Program-made: the position numbers and the translations under genes
Shown: in pieces, positions 16,227-24,311 of the stretch
Layout of the letters: every line of letters starts with the position of its first letter
Position numbering within the stretch: position 1 is the stretch's first letter
Notes under the pieces: model-generated
What the model saw: the letters and a program-made list of their open reading frames with translations, nothing else
Databases searched by the model: none
What the model was told of the DNA's origin: nothing
NCBI RefSeq assembly: GCF_000430645.1
Contig: NZ_KE387185.1
Coordinates: 1,089,780-1,153,779, forward strand
Reading direction: 5' to 3'
Origin: Aquimarina latercula DSM 2041
GTDB lineage: Bacteria > Bacteroidota > Bacteroidia > Flavobacteriales > Flavobacteriaceae
Length of the DNA: 64,000 nucleotides

Positions 16227-17260
16227 TATCTACCTTTTTTTAATATGCTTCTTATATGTTTGGTGAAATTCATTGTTCCAGTTTGCTTTGTCCCTTTTGT
16301 TTTCCCTGCATAATTAAGTTTTTTTCCACCTTTTGTTACTCTATGAATAGCTCGTGATGATCCAGCACCTTGTTTAGAATCAAAAGCATCAATAGCAAAA
16401 ACGGTAATCCCAAGACTATTAGCAGTGTTCTTGTCATCTGTAGAAGTTGTTGAGATATTTTGCATGTTCTTCTTTTTGTTTTTTGGGTGTCCGTGCATTT
16501 GTGCAATAAGCATTAATCCGTCACCTGTTCTTGGAGCCATATTTCCTGCTTTGTCTGTCGATGAATCGATATATGATTTTGTATTCGTTCCATCCTTCCC
16601 TCTTTGAGCAGCTACTTCTCCTGTATTTACATTTAAGGTTATATATGCTTGATTTTCCACACCTTCACTTGCTGAATCATCACCAACGGATTGAGCTTCA
16701 TCTTGCATCGATTGTTCATTAAAGGTAACTAAAGTACTATTACTTTGAAGTTCTTGTGTTGCTTCTGGTGATATAGTGCCACCATACTCTTCTTGGGCGT
16801 AATCAAATTCCCTTTTGTCTATTACCCTTAATTCGTTAGTTGCAGCTCCGTCCTGACCTAAGATTTTACCAGTATACCTATCTATATACCAATCAAAAGG
16901 CGCTAACCCGTCTGGATCAATGTAGTAAATAGGATTGTTAAAGGCAAAATTATAAGGGCTCCAAGAGGTCATTTCATCTGCTAAGGGATCGGGGTTCATC
17001 CAACGGCTAGATATTGAAGGTTCTAATGTAGCTTCAGATATAGATATTGATTGTATTGCGAATCCAACAATAGACTTAGACCTTGTATTAAGTAATACTG
17101 TTCCTATTTGAACTATACTATCATTATCGAAATGCTCGATATATTTCCCTTTTGATAATGTCCCTATCTTTGGTGTGTATCCGAATTTTTCAAAAGGGTT
17201 TTGTGCTGTAACAATAGTTGTACACATAATTAGCAGCAATATGATATGACTTTTTTTCAT
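16226..17260 (-). CDS. Signal-peptide RHS-core stub with JAB/JAMM-like toxin tail
   Basis: The 344-aa paralogue of the gene at 14674 has a signal peptide (HIILLLIMCTTIVTAQ), the shared NPFEKFGYTPKIGTLSKGKY segment, and the RHS-core end SRWMNPDPLADEM, PYNFAFNNPIYYIDPDGLAP. Its different tail contains MHGHP followed by STTSTDD (about residues 250-275), fitting the HxHP...SxxD signature of JAB/JAMM metalloproteases with a slightly long spacing. It ends in a basic stretch. It probably cleaves a peptide or isopeptide bond in a rival cell; delivery by T6SS or another route is unresolved because it carries a Sec signal. Confidence 0.65.
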   Translation of the reverse strand: MKKSHIILLLIMCTTIVTAQNPFEKFGYTPKIGTLSKGKYIEHFDNDSIVQIGTVLLNTRSKSIVGFAIQSISISEATLEPSISSRWMNPDPLADEMTSWSPYNFAFNNPIYYIDPDGLAPFDWYIDRYTGKILGQDGAATNELRVIDKREFDYAQEEYGGTISPEATQELQSNSTLVTFNEQSMQDEAQSVGDDSASEGVENQAYITLNVNTGEVAAQRGKDGTNTKSYIDSSTDKAGNMAPRTGDGLMLIAQMHGHPKNKKKNMQNISTTSTDDKNTANSLGITVFAIDAFDSKQGAGSSRAIHRVTKGGKKLNYAGKTKGTKQTGTMNFTKHIRSILKKGR

Positions 17261-17264
17261 TTTA

Positions 17265-18347
17265 CTAATTAGATTTTTCAGGATTAGTTATTTTTTTATT
17301 CTCATACTTTTTTCGTTCTTCTTTTAAAGATGTAAGCCAGTTTAGATACATTTCTTCTGGCATTCTTCGATAACCTGATTCGTGAATCGACACATATTCG
17401 TCTTGAATATCTATGAATTGTAATCTCAAATAATCATCCTCATATACCTCTTTATCAAATACTTCATAGTCCTTCTTGACTTCTCTTTCAAAGATTTTCT
17501 TTTTGGTTTCGGCTTGCAGAATTCTTCCATTTATATAGTGGGGGTAATGTTCCAGAGCAATTTTGCAAGCATTCGCCACAAATTCACCGTCATTGTCAGG
17601 AAAAATTTTATTATAACCTTGTGCCAAATCTATTATGCACATTGCTATACTTTGTTTGTCATTTAAGGCTTCCATGTACATCTTGTTAGTAATGGCATCC
17701 AAATGGATATAACCAGAAGCCATCAACCAAGCATCGTTTGGAAATATACCAGATGTTAGTTCAGTATTATACCAACCATCTATTTCATTTCTATGTTTAA
17801 TATAGATGTGATTTGGAGCTATGGACAAATGTGCATCCGCCCCTATTTCTTCAGCAAGAATTTTATAAAGGTATGGCAAGGAATGGCAGTTTCCTTTACC
17901 AGATTCTAATAGCTTTGTTACGAACATGCTTTCCCAACTTTTTAATCCCCAAATATCTTCGAAATCATATACAAAGGGAATGTATTCGTACATTTCTCCA
18001 TCCTTATCAACAATAGGTATGGTATCAGTTACAACAGAAAATAAAGCAGCATATTTTTTAACTTTCAAACTATCTCTCCCCTGGTATTTCAACTTGACAT
18101 GATTTGCCATTGTTTTTGTAAAGGATGCGAGCCTTTTTATTTCAAAGTTGAAGCCCAATGTATCAAGAGTGTTATTATAATAGGCATTTTCAACGCTCAT
18201 TACAGCCTTTTTAAAACTTAATTGACAAGAATCTTTAAGCATACAATTTAATTGCTTTAAAGTGTCGTTATATAACTTCTCCTGATCTTGTGACCAAAGG
18301 GAAATACTTAGAAGTAGTGTAAGTAGAAATATTCTCTTTTGCATCAT
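17265..18347 (-). CDS. Secreted transglutaminase-like protein, copy 2
   Basis: The 360-aa protein has a signal peptide (RIFLLTLLLSISLWSQ) and a transglutaminase-like core. GKGNCHSLPYLYKILAEEIG holds the nucleophile Cys (about residue 152), APNHIYIKH holds the His (about 177), and WYNTELTSG supplies the polar third residue. A helical, TPR-like tail follows. It is homologous to the next upstream protein and ends 5 bp before the JAB RHS stub. It may be a processing protease, a cross-linker or an effector; the substrate is unknown. Confidence 0.65.
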   Translation of the reverse strand: MMQKRIFLLTLLLSISLWSQDQEKLYNDTLKQLNCMLKDSCQLSFKKAVMSVENAYYNNTLDTLGFNFEIKRLASFTKTMANHVKLKYQGRDSLKVKKYAALFSVVTDTIPIVDKDGEMYEYIPFVYDFEDIWGLKSWESMFVTKLLESGKGNCHSLPYLYKILAEEIGADAHLSIAPNHIYIKHRNEIDGWYNTELTSGIFPNDAWLMASGYIHLDAITNKMYMEALNDKQSIAMCIIDLAQGYNKIFPDNDGEFVANACKIALEHYPHYINGRILQAETKKKIFEREVKKDYEVFDKEVYEDDYLRLQFIDIQDEYVSIHESGYRRMPEEMYLNWLTSLKEERKKYENKKITNPEKSN

Positions 18348-19699
18348 TATTGCTTAACAGGTATTATGGTGTTTAGTTTCGTTTTAAGTTCAATATTTTG
18401 TAGTTTGTTGCTTTCTTCTTTTACAGAAGCTAACCACTTTTGATACTCATCTGGTGGCATTTCTTGATGCCCTAAATTATCAACCATTTGATATTGGGCT
18501 ATCATATTTTTATACAATTGAATTGCCCTTGGGTGTTGTTTTATTTCATCAAAGTTTTCTTTACCAATACCTAACCTGTCTAAAGCATATTTGACTTTGA
18601 TAGTGGCATAATTAGATTTTATCAGATATGCTTGAACATTGTAAGGGTTGAGTTCCAAAGCCTGTGTGATCATTTCATTAACAAACTCATCATACCCATA
18701 TTTACGAATATACCCCAAAGCCAAATTCATATAAAGATGGGATTGTAGTTGTTGATCATAGAGGGGATGCATATATACTTTATTTTGGAGAGCTTCGGCT
18801 TTTACATATCCTGATTGAAGTATAAAGGCATCTGTAGTTAACATTCCATTGGTAAGTTCAACATTGTACCATTTCCACTTTTCATCGTCTTGAAATTTTA
18901 TATAAGAGTGATTAGGTGAAAGGGCTAAGTTAGCTTCTGCTCCAATTTCTTCTGCCAATATTAAATATAACTGCGGTAATGAATTACATTGCCCTTTACC
19001 TGTTTTTAGTAACTTTTTTACAAACATCTTGCTCCAATCATCCTTACCCATATAGTCTTCAAAGTCATAAGTTAAGGGGAGGTGTTTAAGATTTTTAGAT
19101 TTTATCTGGAGAGTATCCGAGAAAAATTGAAAAAGCAAGAAATTCTTTGCTAAGTTGCTTTTTGAATCATACCCTAATTCGTCCATTTTTTCTCTCAAAA
19201 AATCTCCTGTTTGTTTGATAGTATTTTCAAACTCATCATAGTTCTCTGTTTCCTCATAGAATGCGTTTTCAATTGCAAATATTGCTTTCTTTACAGAGAA
19301 GACATCGCTAGACATATTGCGAAGCTTCCCAAACGCTTTACGATAATAATTAGCTCCCGCTTTATCTCCATAAGAAGGTAGACTATAACTTTCAGGAAAA
19401 GAATGTAAAGCATCGTCAATTAATCCCTGCGCTTGCTTTTCTCTCATTTGTTGCTCTTGTTGATTTCTTTCAACTTCTGCAATTAAAAGTTGATTTCTCA
19501 CATTTTGATTTGTAGTATTCAATGGAGAGATAGAAGGGCTACCAAAGTTATTCTTAGAATAATTAGTAAACTGGCTTGCATTTGGTGTTTTTGGCATCAA
19601 ATCAGGAAGTACTTGAGCATTCAATAAGGGGAATACTCCAAGTAATAACATGGAGACTATTTTATTCAATTTAATATTGGTTTTAAGTTTCACAAACAT
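18347..19699 (-). CDS. Secreted transglutaminase-like protein, copy 1 (first cargo gene)
   Basis: The 450-aa protein has an N-terminal signal-like segment (VSMLLLGVFPLLNAQ), a Gln/Glu-rich helical linker and then the core: GKGQCNSLPQLYLILAEEIG (Cys about residue 236), SPNHSYIKF (His about 261), WYNVELTNG. A helical repeat-like tail follows with the ending DEYQKWLASVKEE, matching the paralogue's EMYLNWLTSLKEE. It is the first gene of the left cargo operon, behind a conserved leader. The last base of its stop is the first base of the following gene. Confidence 0.65.
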   Translation of the reverse strand: MFVKLKTNIKLNKIVSMLLLGVFPLLNAQVLPDLMPKTPNASQFTNYSKNNFGSPSISPLNTTNQNVRNQLLIAEVERNQQEQQMREKQAQGLIDDALHSFPESYSLPSYGDKAGANYYRKAFGKLRNMSSDVFSVKKAIFAIENAFYEETENYDEFENTIKQTGDFLREKMDELGYDSKSNLAKNFLLFQFFSDTLQIKSKNLKHLPLTYDFEDYMGKDDWSKMFVKKLLKTGKGQCNSLPQLYLILAEEIGAEANLALSPNHSYIKFQDDEKWKWYNVELTNGMLTTDAFILQSGYVKAEALQNKVYMHPLYDQQLQSHLYMNLALGYIRKYGYDEFVNEMITQALELNPYNVQAYLIKSNYATIKVKYALDRLGIGKENFDEIKQHPRAIQLYKNMIAQYQMVDNLGHQEMPPDEYQKWLASVKEESNKLQNIELKTKLNTIIPVKQ

Positions 19700-19717
19700 A
19701 GCTTTATAATCATTAGT

Positions 19718-19775
19718 AACCTAAAAGTTTAGAGGGGTGTTTTCCCTTATATTGCTGACTTTTCGATAAGTAGAT
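19718..19775 (-). promoter_or_regulatory. Conserved leader before the Hcp cargo operon
   Basis: Read on the - strand this shows CTTATCGAAAAG (19759-19770), then AAGGGAAAACACCCCT (about 19732-19748). The same order, TCATCGAAAAGG then GGGGG-aata-CCCC, precedes the VgrG operon at 31991-32035. The match between two otherwise different cargo operons suggests a shared promoter or 5' leader signal. Confidence 0.45.
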
Positions 19776-19855
19776 TGATATTGTCGATAAAGAACTCATA
19801 CGTTTCATTTTGGCCATTTGTTAATTACGAATTGGATATATCTTTTATAAATCAT

Positions 19856-20374
19856 TTAACATTCTATTTTATGTAAGTATTCAAGAATTTGAAAGCGTTT
19901 TGTTTTGGGATTTCGTTTCCTTAATTTATTTCTTTTTAGAAATTCGAATACAGGAATTTCCATACTTGTATTCTTGAAAGATTTAATTACATTTTTCTTT
20001 GTAAACTTTTTTGGGTTACTGCAATAAGCAGTTTTGTAATAATAATTATTTTGGAAAGCAGATAAGAAGTTTACTGGATGGGATGTAATAAATATTCTAA
20101 GGTTAAAAGTGTAATCAGTTAAAAGGTAAAAAGAACCATCAAAAGGGATGTCGTGAGGATTATCCCACGAATATAATATAGCATCAATTATTTTGGGTTC
20201 TGGATCTTCAACTATATTAAATAATCTTTCGGTTTTGTAGAGTATGTCAAAAATCTCAATTTTAGGCAAGCCTATGAGTTGTTTTGCCACTTTCTGTATT
20301 ACCTTTCTTTCTTTTACGTTATTCATCAGTTTGTAAATGTTATTATCTGATTTTATGATTCTTTTCCTATTCAC
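19856..20374 (-). CDS. Module protein of about 165 aa, left copy
   Basis: The 172-aa soluble protein is homologous to the 159-aa protein at 31455-31934: VAKQLIGLPKIEIFDILYK corresponds to VLKQFDGLAKIDAYDLLQK, and the ends NVIKSFKNT and RKRNPKTKRFQILEYL correspond to NIIETFENT and QKKNSKTNRLLLLELL. Both copies are the last module gene before a T6SS cargo operon. The basic, helical C-terminus suggests nucleic-acid or protein binding. No known family is recognised. It lies 21 bp after the sigma-factor gene. Confidence 0.6.
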   Translation of the reverse strand: MNRKRIIKSDNNIYKLMNNVKERKVIQKVAKQLIGLPKIEIFDILYKTERLFNIVEDPEPKIIDAILYSWDNPHDIPFDGSFYLLTDYTFNLRIFITSHPVNFLSAFQNNYYYKTAYCSNPKKFTKKNVIKSFKNTSMEIPVFEFLKRNKLRKRNPKTKRFQILEYLHKIEC

Positions 20375-20395
20375 TATTAAGGAGAAGAATGTATT

Positions 20396-20968
20396 TTATA
20401 CCGAAACTAATTCCTTATAAATTGGATCTTTACGAATCATTCTCTTAAGGTCATTTTTTGAGTTACATTTCTTTTTTCTGGCGTAACCTTCTGTATATCC
20501 AGTTATTTTTGAAATTTCCTTTGTACTCTTACCTTCCATAGAGAGAAGTATTAATTCTTTTTTTGCATCGCCCAATTTTAATACGTACTTTTTGTATATA
20601 TCTGATAACAAATCTTTTTCTATGTTCGGTTGATCAGAAAAATAAGCTTCATCAATTTTGTATTCCAAAAGAATGTTATCATATATTATTTTGTTTCTTT
20701 TTCTTAAGTGATTTTTCCATAGATTTTTACAAATTCCAAAGAAATAGGCTTCCAAAGAATCATTAAAATGTAACAGATTCAGAATTGATTTTTGATATAT
20801 AATAATCATTGCATCTTGGAAGATATCCCTTACATCTTCTTCATTACCATAGTGAGCTCTAATATATCTACTTGCAAAAGAAAGGTTCTCTTGATAAAAA
20901 GAATTGATGATGAATGGATCTCCTGCAATGATTCCTTCTATTATTTGATTGTCTCTTTGACTTTTCAT
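20396..20968 (-). CDS. ECF-like RNA polymerase sigma factor
   Basis: The 190-aa protein has region 2 (YIRAHYGNEEDVRDIFQDAMI, with the core-binding DIFQDAM pattern) and region 4 with a helix-turn-helix (KSTKEISKITGYTEGYARKK). No anti-sigma factor is adjacent. It lies in the left module between the HTH genes and the 172-aa gene, so it may transcribe the cargo operon that starts at 19699. The right module has no equivalent. Confidence 0.75.
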   Translation of the reverse strand: MKSQRDNQIIEGIIAGDPFIINSFYQENLSFASRYIRAHYGNEEDVRDIFQDAMIIIYQKSILNLLHFNDSLEAYFFGICKNLWKNHLRKRNKIIYDNILLEYKIDEAYFSDQPNIEKDLLSDIYKKYVLKLGDAKKELILLSMEGKSTKEISKITGYTEGYARKKKCNSKNDLKRMIRKDPIYKELVSV

Positions 20969-21040
20969 AATATTTAGCTAGGTTGTGTTTTTGTTTATAG
21001 ATATTCTTCTGGATTCTTTGATGACCTTGAAAAATCCGTT

Positions 21041-21454
21041 TTAATTCTTTTCTCTTAGTAAAGAACTATTCCCTAGTAATCCTTCTTTTTCTATTGCGGT
21101 GAGCTTGGAAAACTCATCTTTTGAGATTATTCTATATCCATTTGGACATAGTTTCTTAAATCGTTTATAAACTAGTGTCCCTTTTTTCTTCTCAATAATC
21201 TCTGTGCTAATTTTTAATTCTTTTATAATATCTTCAGAATTGTTTTCTTGAAACATTAAACTTGTAGCGATCTGTACGGCTTTTTCTTTATTTGGGTGAA
21301 TACCAAAAATTCGATCACCAGAATAGGTAGTTGCATTAAATCGAAAAAATTCAGTAAACTCATTTGAAGATTGTTTTTGAGCTGTCTGTGATTGAATAGA
21401 GATGGTTGTGAAAAGTAAAAATGATAAAATTGTTAGTGTCGTTTTAGTATTCAT
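21041..21454 (-). CDS. Small secreted protein of the left module
   Basis: The 137-aa protein has a signal peptide (LTILSFLLFTTISIQSQ) and a mature domain with basic stretches and one Cys (RFKKLCPNGYRII). It has no counterpart in the right module. No family is recognised. It could be an immunity or sensing protein, but nothing shows this. Confidence 0.5.
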   Translation of the reverse strand: MNTKTTLTILSFLLFTTISIQSQTAQKQSSNEFTEFFRFNATTYSGDRIFGIHPNKEKAVQIATSLMFQENNSEDIIKELKISTEIIEKKKGTLVYKRFKKLCPNGYRIISKDEFSKLTAIEKEGLLGNSSLLREKN

Positions 21455-21633
21455 TTCGATTTATGATTTAATTAGTTTTTAATTGTTCTGTGTTGAGTTT
21501 ACAAAGACATCAAGATGTTTGCCTAAAACTATGGGGCTGCATAGAAAACACTTGGCATAAAATTCAAAATGTTTGGAATTTTTACTGTCTTTAATTTTAT
21601 AGCAAACACTCGATATCTTTGTTCTACACAAAC

Positions 21634-21921
21634 TCAAAACCCACTCTTAACTTTTAATTTATTGAAGCTTCTCATTGATCTTATATTTCTATAAAAGCTC
21701 AATGAGATTATTTTCTGGAAAGCACTTTTTTCAGCTTCGATAAAAAGTACATTTGATGCTTTGAAAATTCCTAATGATAGTAACTCTTTATGTAGTTGAT
21801 CCGCTAACCTTTTAGAGATTTCTAATGGGGTTTTCATATCAACTATAGTGTCAATTGTTTTTAGAATAGGTGATTTTTCTATTTTACTCAACTTTTCATA
21901 AACTTCATTTGCATTTGACAT
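21634..21921 (-). CDS. Small unrecognised protein after an HTH gene
   Basis: The 95-aa soluble protein has a helical N-terminal half and a Phe/Ser-rich C-terminus (KIISLSFYRNIRSMRSFNKL). It lies 63 bp downstream of the HTH protein gene on the same strand. It has no recognised family and no right-hand counterpart. Confidence 0.4.
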   Translation of the reverse strand: MSNANEVYEKLSKIEKSPILKTIDTIVDMKTPLEISKRLADQLHKELLSLGIFKASNVLFIEAEKSAFQKIISLSFYRNIRSMRSFNKLKVKSGF

Positions 21922-21984
21922 ATAGACTTAAGTTAAATTGCGATATTAGATTTCATAACAAGCGGAAGGCCAACCACAGAGCTT

Positions 21985-22257
21985 TTACATATTGATAGCT
22001 TGATTATTTTTATATAGTTTTTCTGAATAGAACCCAAACCTAAAGTAGATTACACTTTCTTCGTATACGAAGTTCTGACTGCTGATGTCATATTCAACAG
22101 GAGCGTTGAAATCTCTCATAATGCTTAGAATGCGATATAGTTTAGTTTTTGAGATTCCTAACTTCGAAGCCAGTTCATTTGGTGTTCCAGTAGCTTGTAA
22201 ACGAATAAGTTGATCTATTCGATTTATCATTTCAACTTTTTTAATGAATGCGCTCAT
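21985..22257 (-). CDS. Helix-turn-helix protein of the left module
   Basis: The 90-aa protein has IDQLIRLQATGTPNELASKL followed by GISKTKLYRILSIMR, a typical DeoR/MarR-like helix-turn-helix seen in small Bacteroidota regulators, and ends in beta strands (YDISSQNFVYEESVIYFRFG). It probably binds DNA. It sits next to the paired inverted elements at 22488-22638, which are candidate targets. Confidence 0.6.
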   Translation of the reverse strand: MSAFIKKVEMINRIDQLIRLQATGTPNELASKLGISKTKLYRILSIMRDFNAPVEYDISSQNFVYEESVIYFRFGFYSEKLYKNNQAINM

Positions 22258-22674
22258 AATTATTTAGATAATTGGTTTAGACAATCTTTATAATTGGTTC
22301 ATAAATAATTAGGCTGTATTCAAATGTTCACAATTGATATTGGTTGTTCGTCTACTAAAATTGTTTGATGATACTTTAGTCAAACTTTTTTAGTATTTGA
22401 ATTCAAGGAAACGAAAGATGATAGTGTGTATTTCATTTTAAGGTTTTTTAGAGTTGATAATTAAATTCAACTATTCGTTTAAGTTAGAAGATATAAGGGT
22501 GCTAATTCACTCGTTAGGGGGTGTACTTTGAAAACTGTTAATACAGATGGGTAGGGACTTCATTAAATGACAGAAATTGGGAGTGTCACAATAAAGTTTC
22601 AATAGTACGCATTTAGCAAAAAGCACCCTAAATATCTTCTTGGTTGGGGTAACTAACCCACAAACTCAACTTAA
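22258..22674. promoter_or_regulatory. Intergenic region with the left inverted element pair
   Basis: No gene is seen. The stretch contains AAGATATAAGGGTGCT on the + strand (22488-22503), followed by TAGGGGG, and a related inverted copy at 22618-22638 (AAAAAGCACCCTAAATATCT) followed by GGTTGGGG. The pair faces inward with 114 bp between. The right module has the same arrangement at 31342-31418, directly downstream of the homologous gene. Protein-binding sites or paired RNA/terminator structures are possible. Confidence 0.5.
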
Positions 22675-23244
22675 CTATGACGGTAATAATGTTTCATTTA
22701 GTCGCATTTTAGGGTGTAAGTAATTTTTAAATTTTAATAAAAACGATGATTCATTATCATCAGAATCGAACTTTTTTCTTGATTTATTTGTTGTTTTGTC
22801 TTTCCATAAATTTGTTTCGAAATTGTGTTTTATTATTTCGGTCACTAACTCTATTATTCCTGAATGAGTGCGTAATTTGGATTCCACTAAAGCATCAATA
22901 CTATTTTGAATTGATGCCTTCTGCTTCTGATTGAGATTAGAATAGATAGATAGGGATTTTAACTCCTTCATTATCCTTTGATGATTCCTTATAGATGCAT
23001 ACTCTTCATGGGGTGAAGAATTATAAGTTGAATTGACCACAAATAGTATTCGTCTTTTGTGAATTGTTTTTATAGCTTCTTCTATTGATTTCCCTTCGTA
23101 GAATAGATTTGTAGACCATTCGTAAATTATACTTTCATACTTTTCACCATTAATCAAATTTTGCATAAAATCATCGACATTCATTTTGATTGAATCAATG
23201 ATTAATGAAATGAATTTGTTTTTATCAAGTTCAGAATTTTTCAT
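22675..23244 (-). CDS. Module protein of about 180 aa, left copy
   Basis: The 189-aa protein is homologous to the 178-aa protein at 30762: SIKMNVDDFMQNLINGEKYE and IIYEWSTNLF match SIQIEMDDFMAGVANKDCYE and LIYKWATRLF. A helical middle and a charged C-terminus follow, without signal or membrane segment. Family unknown. The conserved position between the mini DNA-binding gene and the paired DNA elements suggests a regulatory or structural role. Confidence 0.6.
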   Translation of the reverse strand: MKNSELDKNKFISLIIDSIKMNVDDFMQNLINGEKYESIIYEWSTNLFYEGKSIEEAIKTIHKRRILFVVNSTYNSSPHEEYASIRNHQRIMKELKSLSIYSNLNQKQKASIQNSIDALVESKLRTHSGIIELVTEIIKHNFETNLWKDKTTNKSRKKFDSDDNESSFLLKFKNYLHPKMRLNETLLPS

Positions 23245-23314
23245 AATCTTTTCTTTTTTTGGGGATTATTACTGATTTTTTTTAAGCCTAAGTTGATGAG
23301 CCTTTAGCTAATCT

Positions 23315-23503
23315 TTAGCAGAGATCTTTTAAAAATTCTTCAAGCGCTTTAATAATAGAATTGTCTAATTTTCGATTATACTTTACAAATTTTTGTATTG
23401 TCCCTCTTTGAATATCAACTTTCCGTTCCAATGCTGTGACGTTTAATATGTCAGCATATGTGATAAGCCAATTCTCTATTTTTTTCCTTCCTTTTGGTCT
23501 CAA
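23315..23503 (-). CDS. Mini DNA-binding-like protein, left copy
   Basis: The 62-aa basic protein reads KKIENWLITYADILNVTALE, then RGTIQKFVKYNRKLDNSII. It matches the right-copy protein (VEKWLIDNQAVINAAGLDKR, SGTLQKFLKYDRKLNN). The pattern is a short helix-turn-helix: leucine-rich helix, turn, GT(I/L)QKF recognition helix. It is transcribed away from the XRE gene across a 167-bp gap. Confidence 0.6.
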   Translation of the reverse strand: MRPKGRKKIENWLITYADILNVTALERKVDIQRGTIQKFVKYNRKLDNSIIKALEEFLKDLC

Positions 23504-23670
23504 AATTTTTATTCATTTTTAATTTTGTGTGGATATTTCCACAGATTATTTTATTAGTTTTTCTATAAGTACGGATATACTTTATATCTTTGTTTAACAC
23601 ACTCAAATATAATAAAATTATAGCTTATTAATAAGCAAAAACTTTATTTTTTTAAGCTAAAACCCTATAA
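23504..23670. promoter_or_regulatory. Divergent promoter region with palindrome
   Basis: This gap lies between the mini DNA-binding gene (-) and the XRE gene (+). A perfect palindrome GCTTATTAATAAGC occurs at about 23624-23637, inside ATTATAGCTTATTAA. The same ATTATAGCTTATTAA string occurs at about 25343-25357, upstream of the lipoprotein gene. This suggests an operator shared by both promoters of the module, with the XRE protein as the obvious candidate binder. Confidence 0.45.
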
Positions 23671-24075
23671 ATGAAGAAAAAAATTAAAGAAATAATGGAT
23701 TACTATGGTTTGAATCAGAAAGAATTTGCTGAAAAGATCAAAGTTGTCCCTCAAACGATAAGTGATATCTTAAAAGACAAAAGGAATGCGGGCGATAAAG
23801 TTACGCAAGGAATACTTGAAGCTTTTGATGAAATTAATCCACTTTGGCTTCTTAGAGATGTTGGTGAAATGCTTTTAGACGGAGAGAAGATGGCAGAGCT
23901 AAATAGAAAGAAAATTGACAAAGAACTTCATTTTGAAAGCTTAGAGGAATTAGCTCTTTTTTGTTCTAATAATGAGGACGAGCTTATGAGGTATAAAACA
24001 TTTTCAAACATCATTGATAAACACGCTGCATATCAAGTTTTGAAAATGGTAAAAGGCATGGGAGGTCGTGATTAG
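23671..24075 (+). CDS. XRE-family regulator, left module copy
   Basis: The 134-aa protein has an N-terminal XRE helix-turn-helix (IMDYYGLNQKEFAEKIKVVP, QTISDILKDKRNAG) and a helical C-terminal half with NNEDELMRYKTFSNIIDKH. The C-terminal part resembles ANEDEMLEVDKFRLWLQTK in the right copy at 29758. It is convergent with the small gene ending at 24072, and their stops overlap by 4 bp, as in the right copy. It is probably the local repressor. Confidence 0.7.
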   Translation: MKKKIKEIMDYYGLNQKEFAEKIKVVPQTISDILKDKRNAGDKVTQGILEAFDEINPLWLLRDVGEMLLDGEKMAELNRKKIDKELHFESLEELALFCSNNEDELMRYKTFSNIIDKHAAYQVLKMVKGMGGRD

Positions 24076-24311
24076 GAAGCTACGTTCAGATAAACATTGT
24101 TCACAATAAAGATTTTGAATTCTGAAATAGAGCTAAACTTAATCTTCACAACTTGGCTCAGTTCATCAACTATTTGATCAATCTCTTTTTGTTGTCTTTT
24201 CAGACATTCTTCAATATCCTTATCTATCTCTTTCCGGACTTTTCTGTTAACAAAGGATAAACCATTAGCATCCTTTTTTAGAATTTTTTTTCCTTCCTCG
24301 AACTTCATCAT
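24072..24311 (-). CDS. Small coiled protein of the module, left copy
   Basis: The 79-aa charged protein has RKEIDKDIEECLKRQQKEID and VKIKFSSISEFKIFIVNNVY. The right copy at 29534 has LLDEINNDIEQYLEKKSKTN and LTINFSETYIKEKVSMIYT. It overlaps the upstream membrane-protein gene by 4 bp, and its stop overlaps the convergent XRE stop. Family unknown; it probably partners the membrane protein. Confidence 0.55.
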   Translation of the reverse strand: MMKFEEGKKILKKDANGLSFVNRKVRKEIDKDIEECLKRQQKEIDQIVDELSQVVKIKFSSISEFKIFIVNNVYLNVAS

